A stretch of DNA of 64,000 nucleotides from Anaerosacchariphilus hominis (GCF_014290175.1 NZ_JACOOR010000003.1:186001-250000), one strand, 5' to 3'. Shown: positions 32,517-39,737, counted from the first letter of the stretch. Made by a program: numbers and translations. Notes: generated by a model not told the origin, from the sequence alone.

Positions 32517-33294
32517 CCTGCTCCAGTTCCTCCTCAATTTCTTTCATCCGGTTCATGATGGTCTGATTGTAGTCATACACATAAATTCCCTTTTTCCATA
32601 GGTGCTGTTTTGCTCCCTGCTCCCCGTAGTTATACGCTGCAAGTGCATCTTGAATCGTTCCATACCTCTCAATCAGTTCTGACAGGTAATCAATACCGAC
32701 AAGCACATTCTGATATGGATTCGTGAGGTCTGTGACGTTCAGACGTTCCATTCTGTCTCTGTGGCACTCCTCATATATCTGCATGTACCCGATAGAATGA
32801 CCATCATCACCAACCTTGTCGAATTTATATCCGGATTCTTTCTCAATCAGAGCGACCACAAGGTCATATCTGACCCCGTACTGTTTGCAGACGCAATATG
32901 TATATACCTGCATCTTTTCCGGAAAATAGCCACCTGTTCGACTGTATTCCTCCGGTATCTCATAGAACACAAATCCGTCCTCCTCACCTCCCCAGTCTGC
33001 CGACATGGTGTCAAATACTGCATACTTGTCCGGTTCTGTGTCCTGCTCCTGCTGCCATGTTCGCACCTGCTCAAGCATTGCATTTTGTCCGGATGCCTCT
33101 CTTTTCTCGTCGATTCTCTGCATCCGTGCATTGAACTCCTGCGACTGCTGCTCATGCTCCTCAAATTCCTTGTCATCTCGCATGACAGAGCGTGTCAGAC
33201 CTATGCTCACAGCGATCGCCAGTAATACCATCACCGCAATATATGTCCGTTCCCGTCTCCTCCTGCTCATTCTTCTCTTTCTTTTTGCTTTCAT
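32503..33294 (-). CDS. membrane-anchored lytic transglycosylase (SLT domain)
   Basis: 263 residues. A basic N-terminus, a membrane helix (YIAVMVLLAIAVSIGLT, about 18-34), a charged coiled linker, then an SLT-type domain (about 130-250): DLVVALIEKESGYKFDKVGD with the catalytic Glu, GHSIGYMQIYEECH, and AYNYGEQGA. It cleaves peptidoglycan glycan strands. Its place in the replication region is odd for a virion protein; similar proteins occur in conjugative and plasmid regions. Confidence 0.82.
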   Translation of the reverse strand: MKAKRKRRMSRRRRERTYIAVMVLLAIAVSIGLTRSVMRDDKEFEEHEQQSQEFNARMQRIDEKREASGQNAMLEQVRTWQQEQDTEPDKYAVFDTMSADWGGEEDGFVFYEIPEEYSRTGGYFPEKMQVYTYCVCKQYGVRYDLVVALIEKESGYKFDKVGDDGHSIGYMQIYEECHRDRMERLNVTDLTNPYQNVLVGIDYLSELIERYGTIQDALAAYNYGEQGAKQHLWKKGIYVYDYNQTIMNRMKEIEEELEQDAGD

Positions 33295-34211
33295 TGCTGC
33301 CTCCGTTTCCTCATTCTCGCCCGTATGTAGAACATTGAGTTGAAATCGTTGTAATAGATTCCCGCATCTGTAAAATCAAAATCCGGATACCATTTCAACA
33401 TCTGCTCACGAACCTGCTCATGTCCTTTTCTCATGGTCTCGACGTATGTTCCGATTTTCTTATATCCTCCGGCTTTTGCTGTCGGTCTCTTGGAATGAAC
33501 CACCTTGATGTCGGGGTCTCTCAATCCCTGTGAGGAGTTCCACCGTTTCTCCGATTTCACCCTGTTCTTTTCCTCGACGATATACTTTGCCATTCCTGTC
33601 AAACCGTTCTCGTCCTTTTGCAGTCTCCGAACCTCGTTCCTGCTGCTCTGTTTCCAACATCCCTCAACCACATCCATGTCCATGTCGCCATCCATGACAA
33701 TGTGATGATGCCACCGGATTTCCTCTGTCGGATTGTAGGCGGTCACATAGACATATCTTGCGTTCGGGAGACCCCTTTTCTTTCTCTGATAATTCACCCG
33801 TCGGATGAATTTCTGCACGTTCTTGATTGCTGCGTCGATGTCTCCGTCCGGAGGGAGATGCTCATTGTCGTATGTAAACGTGAGCCACAAATCCCTGTCC
33901 GTGAAATTCTCATTGATAAGACGCTCCACATATTTCCTTGCGTTCTTGTCATTCAGATTCCTTTGAGCCTTGTCATTGTCCTTTTTGATACTCCGACCCT
34001 CCGGAGGTACTTCATCCATTTTCTTGAACTGCGGATATATCTCAATCTCGAACTGGTCTCCTGCTCGTATCTCCTTGAGGGCATATACAACCTTTTTCCC
34101 CTGCTTGAATAACTGCTCAACAAAAAACTCGTGCATGTCCTCAAGGCTCTTGTTGTATGCTGCCTCATAGTCATACGGGATGAACGTCATCCCTCTCTTT
34201 CTCTTTGCCAT
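33291..34211 (-). CDS. HUH-type rolling-circle replication protein
   Basis: About 306 residues from ATG 34209-34211 (AGGAGG 12 bp upstream); an ATG at 34269-34271 would add 20. Motif 1 is LWLTFTYDNEHLPPD, motif 2 is the HUH-type RWHHHIVMDG, and motif 3 with the candidate nicking Tyr is GMAKYIVEEK, matching the Rep ORF2/G2P class. It would nick an origin to start rolling-circle synthesis. No phage helicase, primase or DNA polymerase is encoded, so it probably relies on host enzymes. A countertranscribed RNA overlaps its leader. Confidence 0.82.
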   Translation of the reverse strand: MAKRKRGMTFIPYDYEAAYNKSLEDMHEFFVEQLFKQGKKVVYALKEIRAGDQFEIEIYPQFKKMDEVPPEGRSIKKDNDKAQRNLNDKNARKYVERLINENFTDRDLWLTFTYDNEHLPPDGDIDAAIKNVQKFIRRVNYQRKKRGLPNARYVYVTAYNPTEEIRWHHHIVMDGDMDMDVVEGCWKQSSRNEVRRLQKDENGLTGMAKYIVEEKNRVKSEKRWNSSQGLRDPDIKVVHSKRPTAKAGGYKKIGTYVETMRKGHEQVREQMLKWYPDFDFTDAGIYYNDFNSMFYIRARMRKRRQQ

Positions 34212-34307
34212 TCTGACACCGTTCCTCCTGCTGCCCTTATATATACTTTTCAACGACTTGTTACTATCCATCACAAGGTCGTCAAAAGGGTCTAAAACCC
34301 TTTGAAA

Positions 34308-34330
34308 CTGCGGGGTTTTCCCGCTTTTTC
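34308..34330 (+). terminator. hairpin in the rep leader, terminator-like on plus strand
   Basis: GCGGG, GTTTT, CCCGC followed by TTTTT on the plus strand. A second stem (AAAGGGT/ACCCTTT, about 34286-34304) lies next to it. On the minus strand these stems fall in the rep mRNA leader and could take part in attenuation. Confidence 0.45.
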
Positions 34331-34334
34331 ATGC

Positions 34335-34363
34335 TTGCAATATGGTGTCAGATTTGCTATAAT
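34335..34363 (+). promoter_or_regulatory. plus-strand promoter opposite rep
   Basis: TTGCAA (34335-34340), 17-bp spacer, TATAAT (34358-34363). A near-consensus sigma-A promoter pointing against the main operon, with no protein gene downstream. Confidence 0.75.
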
Positions 34364-34369
34364 ATTTTT

Positions 34370-34434
34370 AGTGTTTTAAGCGTCTGACACAGACTGCTAA
34401 ACGGGAGACCGCTGCAACGGTCTCCTTTCTTTTT
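34370..34434 (+). ncRNA. predicted 65-nt countertranscribed RNA (rep control)
   Basis: Begins about 7 nt after the TATAAT box. It contains a short hairpin GTCTG-ACA-CAGAC (34382-34394), then a perfect terminator stem GGAGACCG-CTGCAA-CGGTCTCC (34404-34425) and TTTCTTTTT. It is antisense to the leader of rep if the leftward operon is read through. Rolling-circle replicons commonly limit Rep with such an RNA. No sequence family recognised. Confidence 0.6.
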
Positions 34435-34518
34435 GCTCTTTTTTCTCATGCTCTGCATATTCATTTTTTAGGTGTATTCCTCGTAAATCGCCCCCTCCGT
34501 ATCAAACACAAGTCATCC

Positions 34519-34680
34519 TCACGCTGTTGCAACCGCTGTCTTTCCCTGCTGCTCCCATTTCTGACGTTCCTCCTGTTTTCCTGCCATATATCCGGCAATA
34601 TAGGACTTGTCAACGTCATCCATCTGTGTGAACCGCTCTGCGATGTTCTCAATCATTTCTTTTCTTTCATCCTTTGACAT
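34519..34680 (-). CDS. 53-residue phage protein
   Basis: ATG 34678-34680, upstream GAGGAGCG. MSKDERKEMIENIAERFTQM, then YIAGYMAGKQEERQKWEQQ. This helical form is frequent in the early region of Clostridia phages. Function unknown. Confidence 0.6.
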   Translation of the reverse strand: MSKDERKEMIENIAERFTQMDDVDKSYIAGYMAGKQEERQKWEQQGKTAVATA

Positions 34681-34685
34681 ATATG

Positions 34686-34907
34686 TCACGCTCCTCTCTT
34701 TCCTCTGATTCTCTCAAGTTCTGCCTGTATGTCTTTTCCGGAATAATCTGCAAGCAGTTTCTCCGAAATGTGATAAGTCCATATTGATGACATCTGCACC
34801 GCTGTTCCGATAGGGAGTTTCCCTTGCTGCATCGCTATTCGGATGAATTGCGGTGATACATTCAATATGACTGCTGCCTCGGTTGGCAATATACGTCCGA
34901 CTTCCAT
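34686..34907 (-). CDS. excisionase/MerR-like small DNA-binding protein
   Basis: 73 residues, AGGAGG upstream. LPTEAAVILNVSPQFIRIAM is a winged-helix helix-turn-helix like those of Xis and MerR-type proteins; KLPIGTAVQMSSIWTYHISE forms the wing. It may be the excisionase or an early regulator. Confidence 0.65.
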   Translation of the reverse strand: MEVGRILPTEAAVILNVSPQFIRIAMQQGKLPIGTAVQMSSIWTYHISEKLLADYSGKDIQAELERIRGKRGA

Positions 34908-34965
34908 CCGTCTGACCTCCTGTTCTGACCTGCCTTGTCAATGCGTGGGCGGTCATCCCACACAG

Positions 34966-34984
34966 ACGGGCGACTGCTGCCCGT
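34966..34984. repeat. hairpin with GACTGCT loop, copy 1
   Basis: ACGGGC, loop GACTGCT, GCCCGT. The loop is identical to the hairpin at 35532-35552, and the same seven bases occur in the predicted plus-strand RNA at 34392-34398. Confidence 0.55.
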
Positions 34985-34992
34985 TTCGGCTC

Positions 34993-35310
34993 TCAATAGT
35001 CGTCCTCAATCTGTTCGTCTGCCTCTGTGTAATATTCCCCGTCATATCCTTTTGACATGATTCTCTGATAGCATCTGTCACACACCAGTCTGAACGGGAT
35101 TCCATGACAATCCTTTGTGAAATACATATCCTCACGATCAACCTCATGTTCGCACACCGGACATGTCCGAATGTCACGCTCCTCGAATCTGCATGACAAC
35201 CCATTCTGTCTCCTCCGGCAATCCTCGACCGTTCCGTCTCGTCCTGTCATGAGTTGGTTTTTGCAGATGTCGCAATCATTTCCCTCGTTGAAATATTTCA
35301 TTTCCTGCAT
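34993..35310 (-). CDS. zinc-ribbon-type phage protein
   Basis: 105 residues. Cys pairs CDIC, CPVC and CDRC with scattered His suggest one or two zinc sites; EYYTEADEQIEDDY forms an acidic tail. AGGAGG before the ATG. Early region protein; function unknown. Confidence 0.6.
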   Translation of the reverse strand: MQEMKYFNEGNDCDICKNQLMTGRDGTVEDCRRRQNGLSCRFEERDIRTCPVCEHEVDREDMYFTKDCHGIPFRLVCDRCYQRIMSKGYDGEYYTEADEQIEDDY

Positions 35311-35560
35311 CCTGTTTCCTCCTGTGGAGGCTCTCTCGGTCTGTTCATGACCTCGCCTCTGTTCCGGCTGAATTTACCGTGTTGTGTCTTTTCGCCTTAA
35401 AAAGTCACCGAAAACCTGTCATCCAACTATGAACCTTTTAGCAAGTTCACCCGCTGCCATGTTTCTCACGGTATTCCGACGCTGTCTTTCGGCTTGCCAT
35501 CGTCAGAGCGTCGGTCGCCATCCGGACGCTGACGGGGCGACTGCTGCCCCGTTTCGGCTT
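35311..35560. other. structured 250-bp gap in the early operon
   Basis: No credible gene. It holds CCGACGCT/AGCGTCGG arms about 22 bp apart (around 35477-35514) and the GACTGCT-loop hairpin at 35532-35552. It looks like a structured leader of the early transcript. Confidence 0.45.
35532..35552. repeat. hairpin with GACTGCT loop, copy 2
   Basis: ACGGGGC, loop GACTGCT, GCCCCGT; then TTTCGGCTT. The downstream TTTCGGCT is shared with copy 1. Confidence 0.55.
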
Positions 35561-35824
35561 TTAGTGTGTACCTGCGAATCTTGGGAGAAAAAATCCGAAA
35601 TCCGTTGCCGGAAATTCTCCTCGTTTTATATTGTTTTGAATACCACAATAGTCATGTGCGAAATTGAAATCATCTGCTTGCAACCAGTCATCCAGTCTCA
35701 TGTTGAATTTCTTGTCTGCACTCTCGATGTCCATCAGTGCTCCCATGCGATCACCTGTGTCAATTTTCATTCTTTCTGCTCTCTCGCAGATTTTCACATA
35801 TTTCAAGTATCTTTCTTTTTCCAT
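35561..35824 (-). CDS. DUF6874-like phage protein
   Basis: About 87 residues from the second ATG (35822-35824), 7 bp after AGGAGG. ERAERMKIDTGDRMGALMDI and RLDDWLQADDFNFAHDYCGI match a small family (DUF6874) typical of the first genes of the early operon in gut phages. Function unknown. Confidence 0.65.
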   Translation of the reverse strand: MEKERYLKYVKICERAERMKIDTGDRMGALMDIESADKKFNMRLDDWLQADDFNFAHDYCGIQNNIKRGEFPATDFGFFLPRFAGTH

Positions 35825-36130
35825 TTCCATTCCTCCTATTCTTATAAAAGGGCAACAGTGCTGTGTCCTCTCGCTCGGTTGATTCTTCCACTTAACGGTT
35901 TCTTGGAATAGGGGTAAAGTGCTGATTGGTTCAGCCTGTCCGCTTTCTTCAAATAGTGCGGTACACTGTGCTTTCTTGCCCTACCGTTCCTGTTTTCTTC
36001 AACTACTTTGACGGGTCATGTTTATTCTTCACACGCTCTATCTGCTATCCGGCAGCCTGACCACCATGTCACTTGCGTGTAGCCCTATCGCTTCACCCGT
36101 TCTTTCCTGCTTTCTGTTGCCTTTGGTTAC

Positions 36131-36159
36131 ATTATAGTGACCTGTGTCCACCTTGTCAA
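36131..36159 (-). promoter_or_regulatory. leftward early (lytic) promoter
   Basis: Minus-strand TTGACA (36154-36159), 17-bp spacer, TATAAT (36131-36136), a perfect consensus. Repressor-like inverted repeats flank the -10 box. It should drive the long leftward operon. Confidence 0.85.
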
Positions 36160-36190
36160 TACTTTTTTGTTGCCTATGGTTACTTTTTTA

Positions 36191-36219
36191 TTGATTTTTG
36201 TCAGTTACCGTGTTATGCT
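36191..36219 (+). promoter_or_regulatory. rightward repressor promoter
   Basis: TTGATT (36191-36196), 17-bp spacer, TATGCT (36214-36219), 28 bp upstream of the repressor ATG. The spacer contains GTCAGTTACC, the motif also used at the att ends. Confidence 0.65.
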
Positions 36220-36247
36220 TTATGCAAAACAAAGGAGGTGATTCGAT

Positions 36248-36619
36248 ATGACGCAGGGTGAACGCATCAAAGATGTGCGAAATTCGCTCGGTCTTACCCT
36301 TGAAAAATTCGGTGAAAAACTTGGTGTGACCAAAACCGCAATTTCTCGTCTTGAAAAGGGTGAACGTAGTCTCACTGAACAGATGACAAAATCCATTTGT
36401 CGAGAGTTTGGTGTAGATTATATGTGGTTGACCACTGGAGAGGGAGAAATGTTCGTTGAGACCGACGATGACTTTTTTGAAAGAATCGACCGCATCATGG
36501 TGGGTGAAAATGAGACCCGCAAAAATATGATAAAAATGCTCTTGTATGCCTCGGATGATGACATCAAGGCATTTGACAGACTTGTTGATTATTACATTTC
36601 ATTGAGAGAGGAGAAATGA
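36248..36619 (+). CDS. phage repressor, XRE/cI-like
   Basis: 123 residues with an N-terminal XRE helix-turn-helix (LTLEKFGEKLGVTKTAISRL, about 16-35) and a C-terminal helical oligomerisation region without a LexA-type peptidase. Perfect AAAGGAGGTGA ribosome binding site. It faces away from the early promoter and should keep the lytic operon off. Confidence 0.82.
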   Translation: MTQGERIKDVRNSLGLTLEKFGEKLGVTKTAISRLEKGERSLTEQMTKSICREFGVDYMWLTTGEGEMFVETDDDFFERIDRIMVGENETRKNMIKMLLYASDDDIKAFDRLVDYYISLREEK

Positions 36620-36804
36620 TGAAAAAAGCATCTGAATTATATTCTCTCACTCGTCGAGAGTTGATTTTGCTTGAAATGTTTAACATGCTTGATGACGAGG
36701 AACAGGTTCAGCGTTTGTGTAGTCTTTCCGGTTATTTGCTCGGACGCAAAATCTTGTCGGAGGACGATTCGATGAAATACCTGCGTGAAATAAAAAAAGA
36801 CTGA
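36616..36804 (+). CDS. small partner protein of the repressor
   Basis: 62 residues, translated from an ATG overlapping the repressor stop (ATGATGA). Helical, SLTRRELILLEMFNMLDDEE and LCSLSGYLLGRKIL. A small stem over the stop codon (AAAGACT/AGTCTTT) followed by Ts may end transcription. Function unknown. Confidence 0.6.
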   Translation: MMKKASELYSLTRRELILLEMFNMLDDEEQVQRLCSLSGYLLGRKILSEDDSMKYLREIKKD

Positions 36805-36964
36805 CAGTCTTTTTCAACTGCCAGTCTCATGGGTGTACAGATATAAAACGAATTTATATATCCTCTTGAGGACTTTTTCGCTTTGTATCTTACCGACTAA
36901 CTCAATGATAGTCTCTTTGTAATGCAAGGGAACACCACCCCTTTCCGTAGTACAGAATAGCACA

Positions 36965-37015
36965 TTTTTCCATGATTGTGGAAAAATCGGACATCATTTC
37001 CATAATTGTGGAAAT
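36965..37015. promoter_or_regulatory. two TTTCCA-N6-TGGAAA palindromes, 30 bp apart
   Basis: TTTTTCCA-TGATTG-TGGAAAAA at 36965-36986 and ATTTCCA-TAATTG-TGGAAAT at 36996-37015. The centres are exactly 30 bp apart, about three helix turns, so both would face the same side. They lie in the gap between two convergent genes. The rest of 36805-37061 shows no gene. Confidence 0.6.
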
Positions 37016-37061
37016 ATCTCCCCGAACGGACGACCATTCGTCACATCATGCTATAATAATT

Positions 37062-37268
37062 TTATTTGTACTCGGATTCAAACAGGTCTGTGATTCTGAC
37101 CTCCAGTGCAATCGCTATCGTTTCAAGTTGAAACAATGTCGGTGACACCTTACCGTTTTCGATGTTGTTGAGCGTCGATTTTCCGATTCCGGATTTCTTC
37201 GCCAACTCCATCAATGTGAGACCTTTTGCGGTTCTCATTTCCCACAAACGAATTTGCATACTGTCCAC
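37062..37268 (-). CDS. small XRE-family regulator
   Basis: 68 residues, almost only a helix-turn-helix (GLTLMELAKKSGIGKSTLNN, about 16-35). Oriented against its neighbours. Probably regulates itself and the HIRAN gene through the inverted repeat at 37257-37300. Confidence 0.78.
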   Translation of the reverse strand: MDSMQIRLWEMRTAKGLTLMELAKKSGIGKSTLNNIENGKVSPTLFQLETIAIALEVRITDLFESEYK

Positions 37269-37300
37269 CTCCTTTCACAATGAAAAGAGTACAGTATGCG
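37257..37300. promoter_or_regulatory. inverted repeat GCATACTGT/ACAGTATGC between divergent genes
   Basis: Perfect 9-bp arms at 37257-37265 and 37292-37300, 26 bp apart, spanning the start of the XRE gene and the upstream region of the HIRAN gene. It suggests an operator pair. Confidence 0.55.
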
Positions 37301-37329
37301 TTATTCACTTGTAGAATGGAGGTGTTTTC

Positions 37330-37899
37330 ATGAGTGAACTTTTGAAAAGCATGACAACGAGAGTTGTCGGTGTGTCATTTGATAATGATGACGGAACAAG
37401 CAGGCAGGACATCATTTCCGGCTTGTCTGTTGGAGAGGCTCTGTTGCTGAATTATCATGAATACGAAAACGAACCCGCCTATGCTGTGACGGATGCTCTC
37501 GGAAACTGCATCGGACATGTCTCGAAAGAATTGGCTGCGACAATCTATCAGAAATATAAAGATTGTTATTTTGCTGTTTCTGTTGATGACATCACCGGAG
37601 GTGATTCCGGTCTGAAATATGGATGTGTTATCAATATAGACATATATGATTCTGCTCCGGATTTCAGTCAGAACGAATCCCCGATCGCTGCAACGGTCGA
37701 TGATTCTGTTTCTGCTCCTGTTCAAAACGCAGAATCAATCAAGACAAATCGTGTATATAGTGTAGTGTTCACCGTTATCGGTGCTTTGCTTATCCTCGTC
37801 GGTCTTGTTTTATTGTTAATTGCTCCGCTTGGCGGTGCTGTTGCGATTGCCGGAGGTGTATTGTCCATCATTGTCGGACGAAAATATAAAAAATCGTAA
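37330..37899 (+). CDS. membrane-anchored HIRAN-domain protein
   Basis: 189 residues. The N-terminal about 105 residues fit a HIRAN domain: TTRVVGVSFDNDDGTSRQDI, NYHEYENEPAYAVTDALGNC, IGHVSKELAATIYQKYKDCY. A flexible linker leads to two membrane helices (VVFTVIGALLILVGLVLLLI and a Gly/Ala-rich second, about 143-185). HIRAN domains bind DNA ends and are usually part of helicases; a short membrane-tethered form in the prophage cargo position suggests a defence or exclusion role (inference). A weak hairpin (about 37908-37935) follows. Confidence 0.7.
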   Translation: MSELLKSMTTRVVGVSFDNDDGTSRQDIISGLSVGEALLLNYHEYENEPAYAVTDALGNCIGHVSKELAATIYQKYKDCYFAVSVDDITGGDSGLKYGCVINIDIYDSAPDFSQNESPIAATVDDSVSAPVQNAESIKTNRVYSVVFTVIGALLILVGLVLLLIAPLGGAVAIAGGVLSIIVGRKYKKS

Positions 37900-37960
37900 C
37901 AAAAAAGACGACCCGTGCTGCAACACGAATCGTCCTTGTGAAACCTCCGTCTCATGCTCC

Positions 37961-38024
37961 TGCAAAAAGCACTGACAGAATGTTCCTGCAAACACCATTC
38001 TATCATAAAACCGTGCTTTTTGCA
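37961..38024. repeat. long imperfect hairpin before the integrase
   Basis: TGCAAAAAGCAC (37961-37972) pairs perfectly with GTGCTTTTTGCA (38013-38024); inside, AGAATG (37977-37982) pairs with CATTCT (37996-38001). It could be a bidirectional terminator isolating the integrase, or a small structured RNA. Confidence 0.55.
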
Positions 38025-38065
38025 TTGGTTTTATTTTTTATACTCTTTTTTAGGATGGTGATTGA

Positions 38066-39157
38066 ATGAAACTACCGAACGGGTTCGGGTCGGTCTATAA
38101 ATTATCCGGAAACCGACGAAATCCCTATGTAGCAAAAAAGACAAAAGGGTGGGAAATTGACCCTATAACCGGAAAATCAAAACAATTATATATAACCGTC
38201 GGATATTACCCGACACGCAAAGAGGCTCTCACTGCATTAGCAGAATACAATAAAGACCCCTTTGATTTACACCATGCAACTATTACTTTCGAGGAAGTAT
38301 ATGAGAATTGGTCAGAAATCCATTTTGAAAAAATCAAGGACACGAATGGTTACAAGGCTGCTTTTAACACATCGAAACCCCTGTGGAAAATGAGATTCGT
38401 TGACATCAAACTGGATCACCTGCAAAGTGTCGTCGATAACTCCGGCAAAAATACTCCCACACTTAAAACCTTGAAAATCCTGTGGGGTCTCATGTATGAC
38501 TATGCTGTCATTCACGAGATTGTGTCTCAAGATAAAAGAGACATGGTCAGATACGTTGATATAAGCAAGGCGGGAAATCCGAACGCATACAACCGGAAAC
38601 CTTTTTCAAAGAAAGAGATTTCTATTCTGTGGAAATGCAAGGGTTCAAACATATATGTGACCGTCATTCTTATTATGATTTATTCCGGTGTCCGCATCGG
38701 TGAACTCCTCGACCTTGAGAAAAAGGACATCCATCTTGATGAACGATGGTTCTATGTGAAAGAATCCAAAACAGAGGCAGGAATCAGAGAAGTTCCAATT
38801 GCTGAAAAGATTGTGCCATTCTTTGAATACTGGATGAACCGGAAATGTGACCATCTGATTTGTACACCCGACGACGAACCTTTTCAGTACCGGAATTATT
38901 ATGATTCTTACTGGATTCCTCTGATGCTTGAGTTCGGTTTCGGGAAATTCGTCATTGATGAAACGAAAAAAGAACCTGTCTATGACGGACACCGCCCGCA
39001 TGATACAAGACACACCTGCATCTCTCTCCTCACCGAAAAGGAAGTTGACGAGAGATTCATCAAGAAAATTGTCGGGCATAAAGGACAGGGTGTGACCGAA
39101 AACGTCTACACCCACATTGAACTCCCGACCAAACTTGAGGCGATCAACTTGATTTGA
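38066..39157 (+). CDS. int: tyrosine recombinase (phage integrase)
   Basis: 363 residues. An N-terminal arm-binding region with TVGYYPTRKEALTALAEYNK, a core-binding region (about 72-170) and the catalytic domain: Arg210 in SGVRIGEL, Lys235 in ESKTEAG, His312/Arg315 in HDTRHT, His338 in VGHKGQ and Tyr348 in ENVYTH. It integrates and excises the prophage at the rpsI 3' end, which lies only about 0.5 kb away. It is the only complete integrase in the window. Confidence 0.95.
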   Translation: MKLPNGFGSVYKLSGNRRNPYVAKKTKGWEIDPITGKSKQLYITVGYYPTRKEALTALAEYNKDPFDLHHATITFEEVYENWSEIHFEKIKDTNGYKAAFNTSKPLWKMRFVDIKLDHLQSVVDNSGKNTPTLKTLKILWGLMYDYAVIHEIVSQDKRDMVRYVDISKAGNPNAYNRKPFSKKEISILWKCKGSNIYVTVILIMIYSGVRIGELLDLEKKDIHLDERWFYVKESKTEAGIREVPIAEKIVPFFEYWMNRKCDHLICTPDDEPFQYRNYYDSYWIPLMLEFGFGKFVIDETKKEPVYDGHRPHDTRHTCISLLTEKEVDERFIKKIVGHKGQGVTENVYTHIELPTKLEAINLI

Positions 39158-39171
39158 TGGAGGGTGATGTC

Positions 39172-39510
39172 ATGAATAGAACAGAATACAAGAATAATTT
39201 TTATAAAGAGCATTATGAACGAATAAACCTCGCAGTTCCTAAAGGAATGAAAGATATTATCCGGACGCTCGCAGCAGACAAGGGAATGTCTATCAACGCA
39301 TACATTCAAGACCTTGTCAGAAAAGACCAGTGCGGAATGTTCGACACGATGCAGGTTGCAGAAAAGAACAGGGAAATGATTTCCGGAATCACTGGAAACA
39401 TGCACGACGGATATGACATCATATTCAAGGACGGTCATTCCTGTCACTGCCGGACGAAAAAAGATGTCCGGTCATGTATCATTGAATACTGCAAAGAAAA
39501 GGGTGATTGA
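39172..39510 (+). CDS. ribbon-helix-helix (Arc-like) protein next to attR
   Basis: 112 residues from the ATG at 39172-39174 after GGAGGGTGATGTC. RINLAVPKGMKDIIRTLAAD followed by SINAYIQDLVRKD is a ribbon-helix-helix DNA-binding fold; the C-terminal half (DGYDIIFKDGHSCHCRTK) is small and Cys/His-containing. It may act as a recombination directionality factor or a regulator of int. Confidence 0.7.
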   Translation: MNRTEYKNNFYKEHYERINLAVPKGMKDIIRTLAADKGMSINAYIQDLVRKDQCGMFDTMQVAEKNREMISGITGNMHDGYDIIFKDGHSCHCRTKKDVRSCIIEYCKEKGD

Positions 39511-39523
39511 ATCGCCCTTTTTT
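39501..39523 (+). terminator. terminator after the RHH gene
   Basis: GGGTGAT-TGA-ATCGCCC (one G-T pair) followed by six Ts; the stem contains the stop codon of the RHH gene. Confidence 0.75.
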
Positions 39524-39581
39524 CATGCAAAAATGTGTCTTGCACAAGATTTCAAAAGTATTGCACAAGACACCTGTTTTC

Positions 39582-39737
39582 GTGTTAGTTACCTGTGTGT
39601 TACCTGTTAGTTACCGGAACATTTTCGTGTGTTTTGAGGGTGTCTGATAGATTTTCAGAATATAAAGAAAACCCCGAAAATACTGGATTTTCGGGGTCTG
39701 TTGCTCTTTTTCGATATTCGATTGAATTATCTCTTGC
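39582..39737. repeat. right copy of the att-region repeat, junction with rpsI
   Basis: Pairs with 2504-2659. Arm-like 10-mers GTTAGTTACC (39584), GTGTGTTACC (39595) and GTTAGTTACC (39606) have an 11-bp period. The 41-bp exact block corresponds to 39645-39685 and includes half of the rpsI terminator. Host sequence continues to the right. Confidence 0.85.
39672..39696 (-). terminator. rplM-rpsI terminator inside the att core
   Basis: Perfect 10-bp stem CCCCGAAAAT/ATTTTCGGGG with 5-nt loop; on the minus strand TTTTCTTT follows. Because the crossover lies in or near it, the operon keeps a terminator after integration. Confidence 0.85.

Larger units (their letters stand above)
35831..36247. other. 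divergent control region between lytic and lysogenic genes
   Basis: 417 bp without genes between the leftward early operon and the rightward repressor. It contains both promoters listed here, two GTTGCCTWTGGTTAC repeats (starting about 36116 and 36169) and GGTTAC-N6-GTGACC (36125-36142), likely operators. 35840-36110 shows no further recognisable signal. Confidence 0.65.

Noticed and set aside
33291..34434. Exact nick site of the Rep protein
   Set aside because: Several stems could present a nick site and none matches a motif I can name; needs mapping or comparison.
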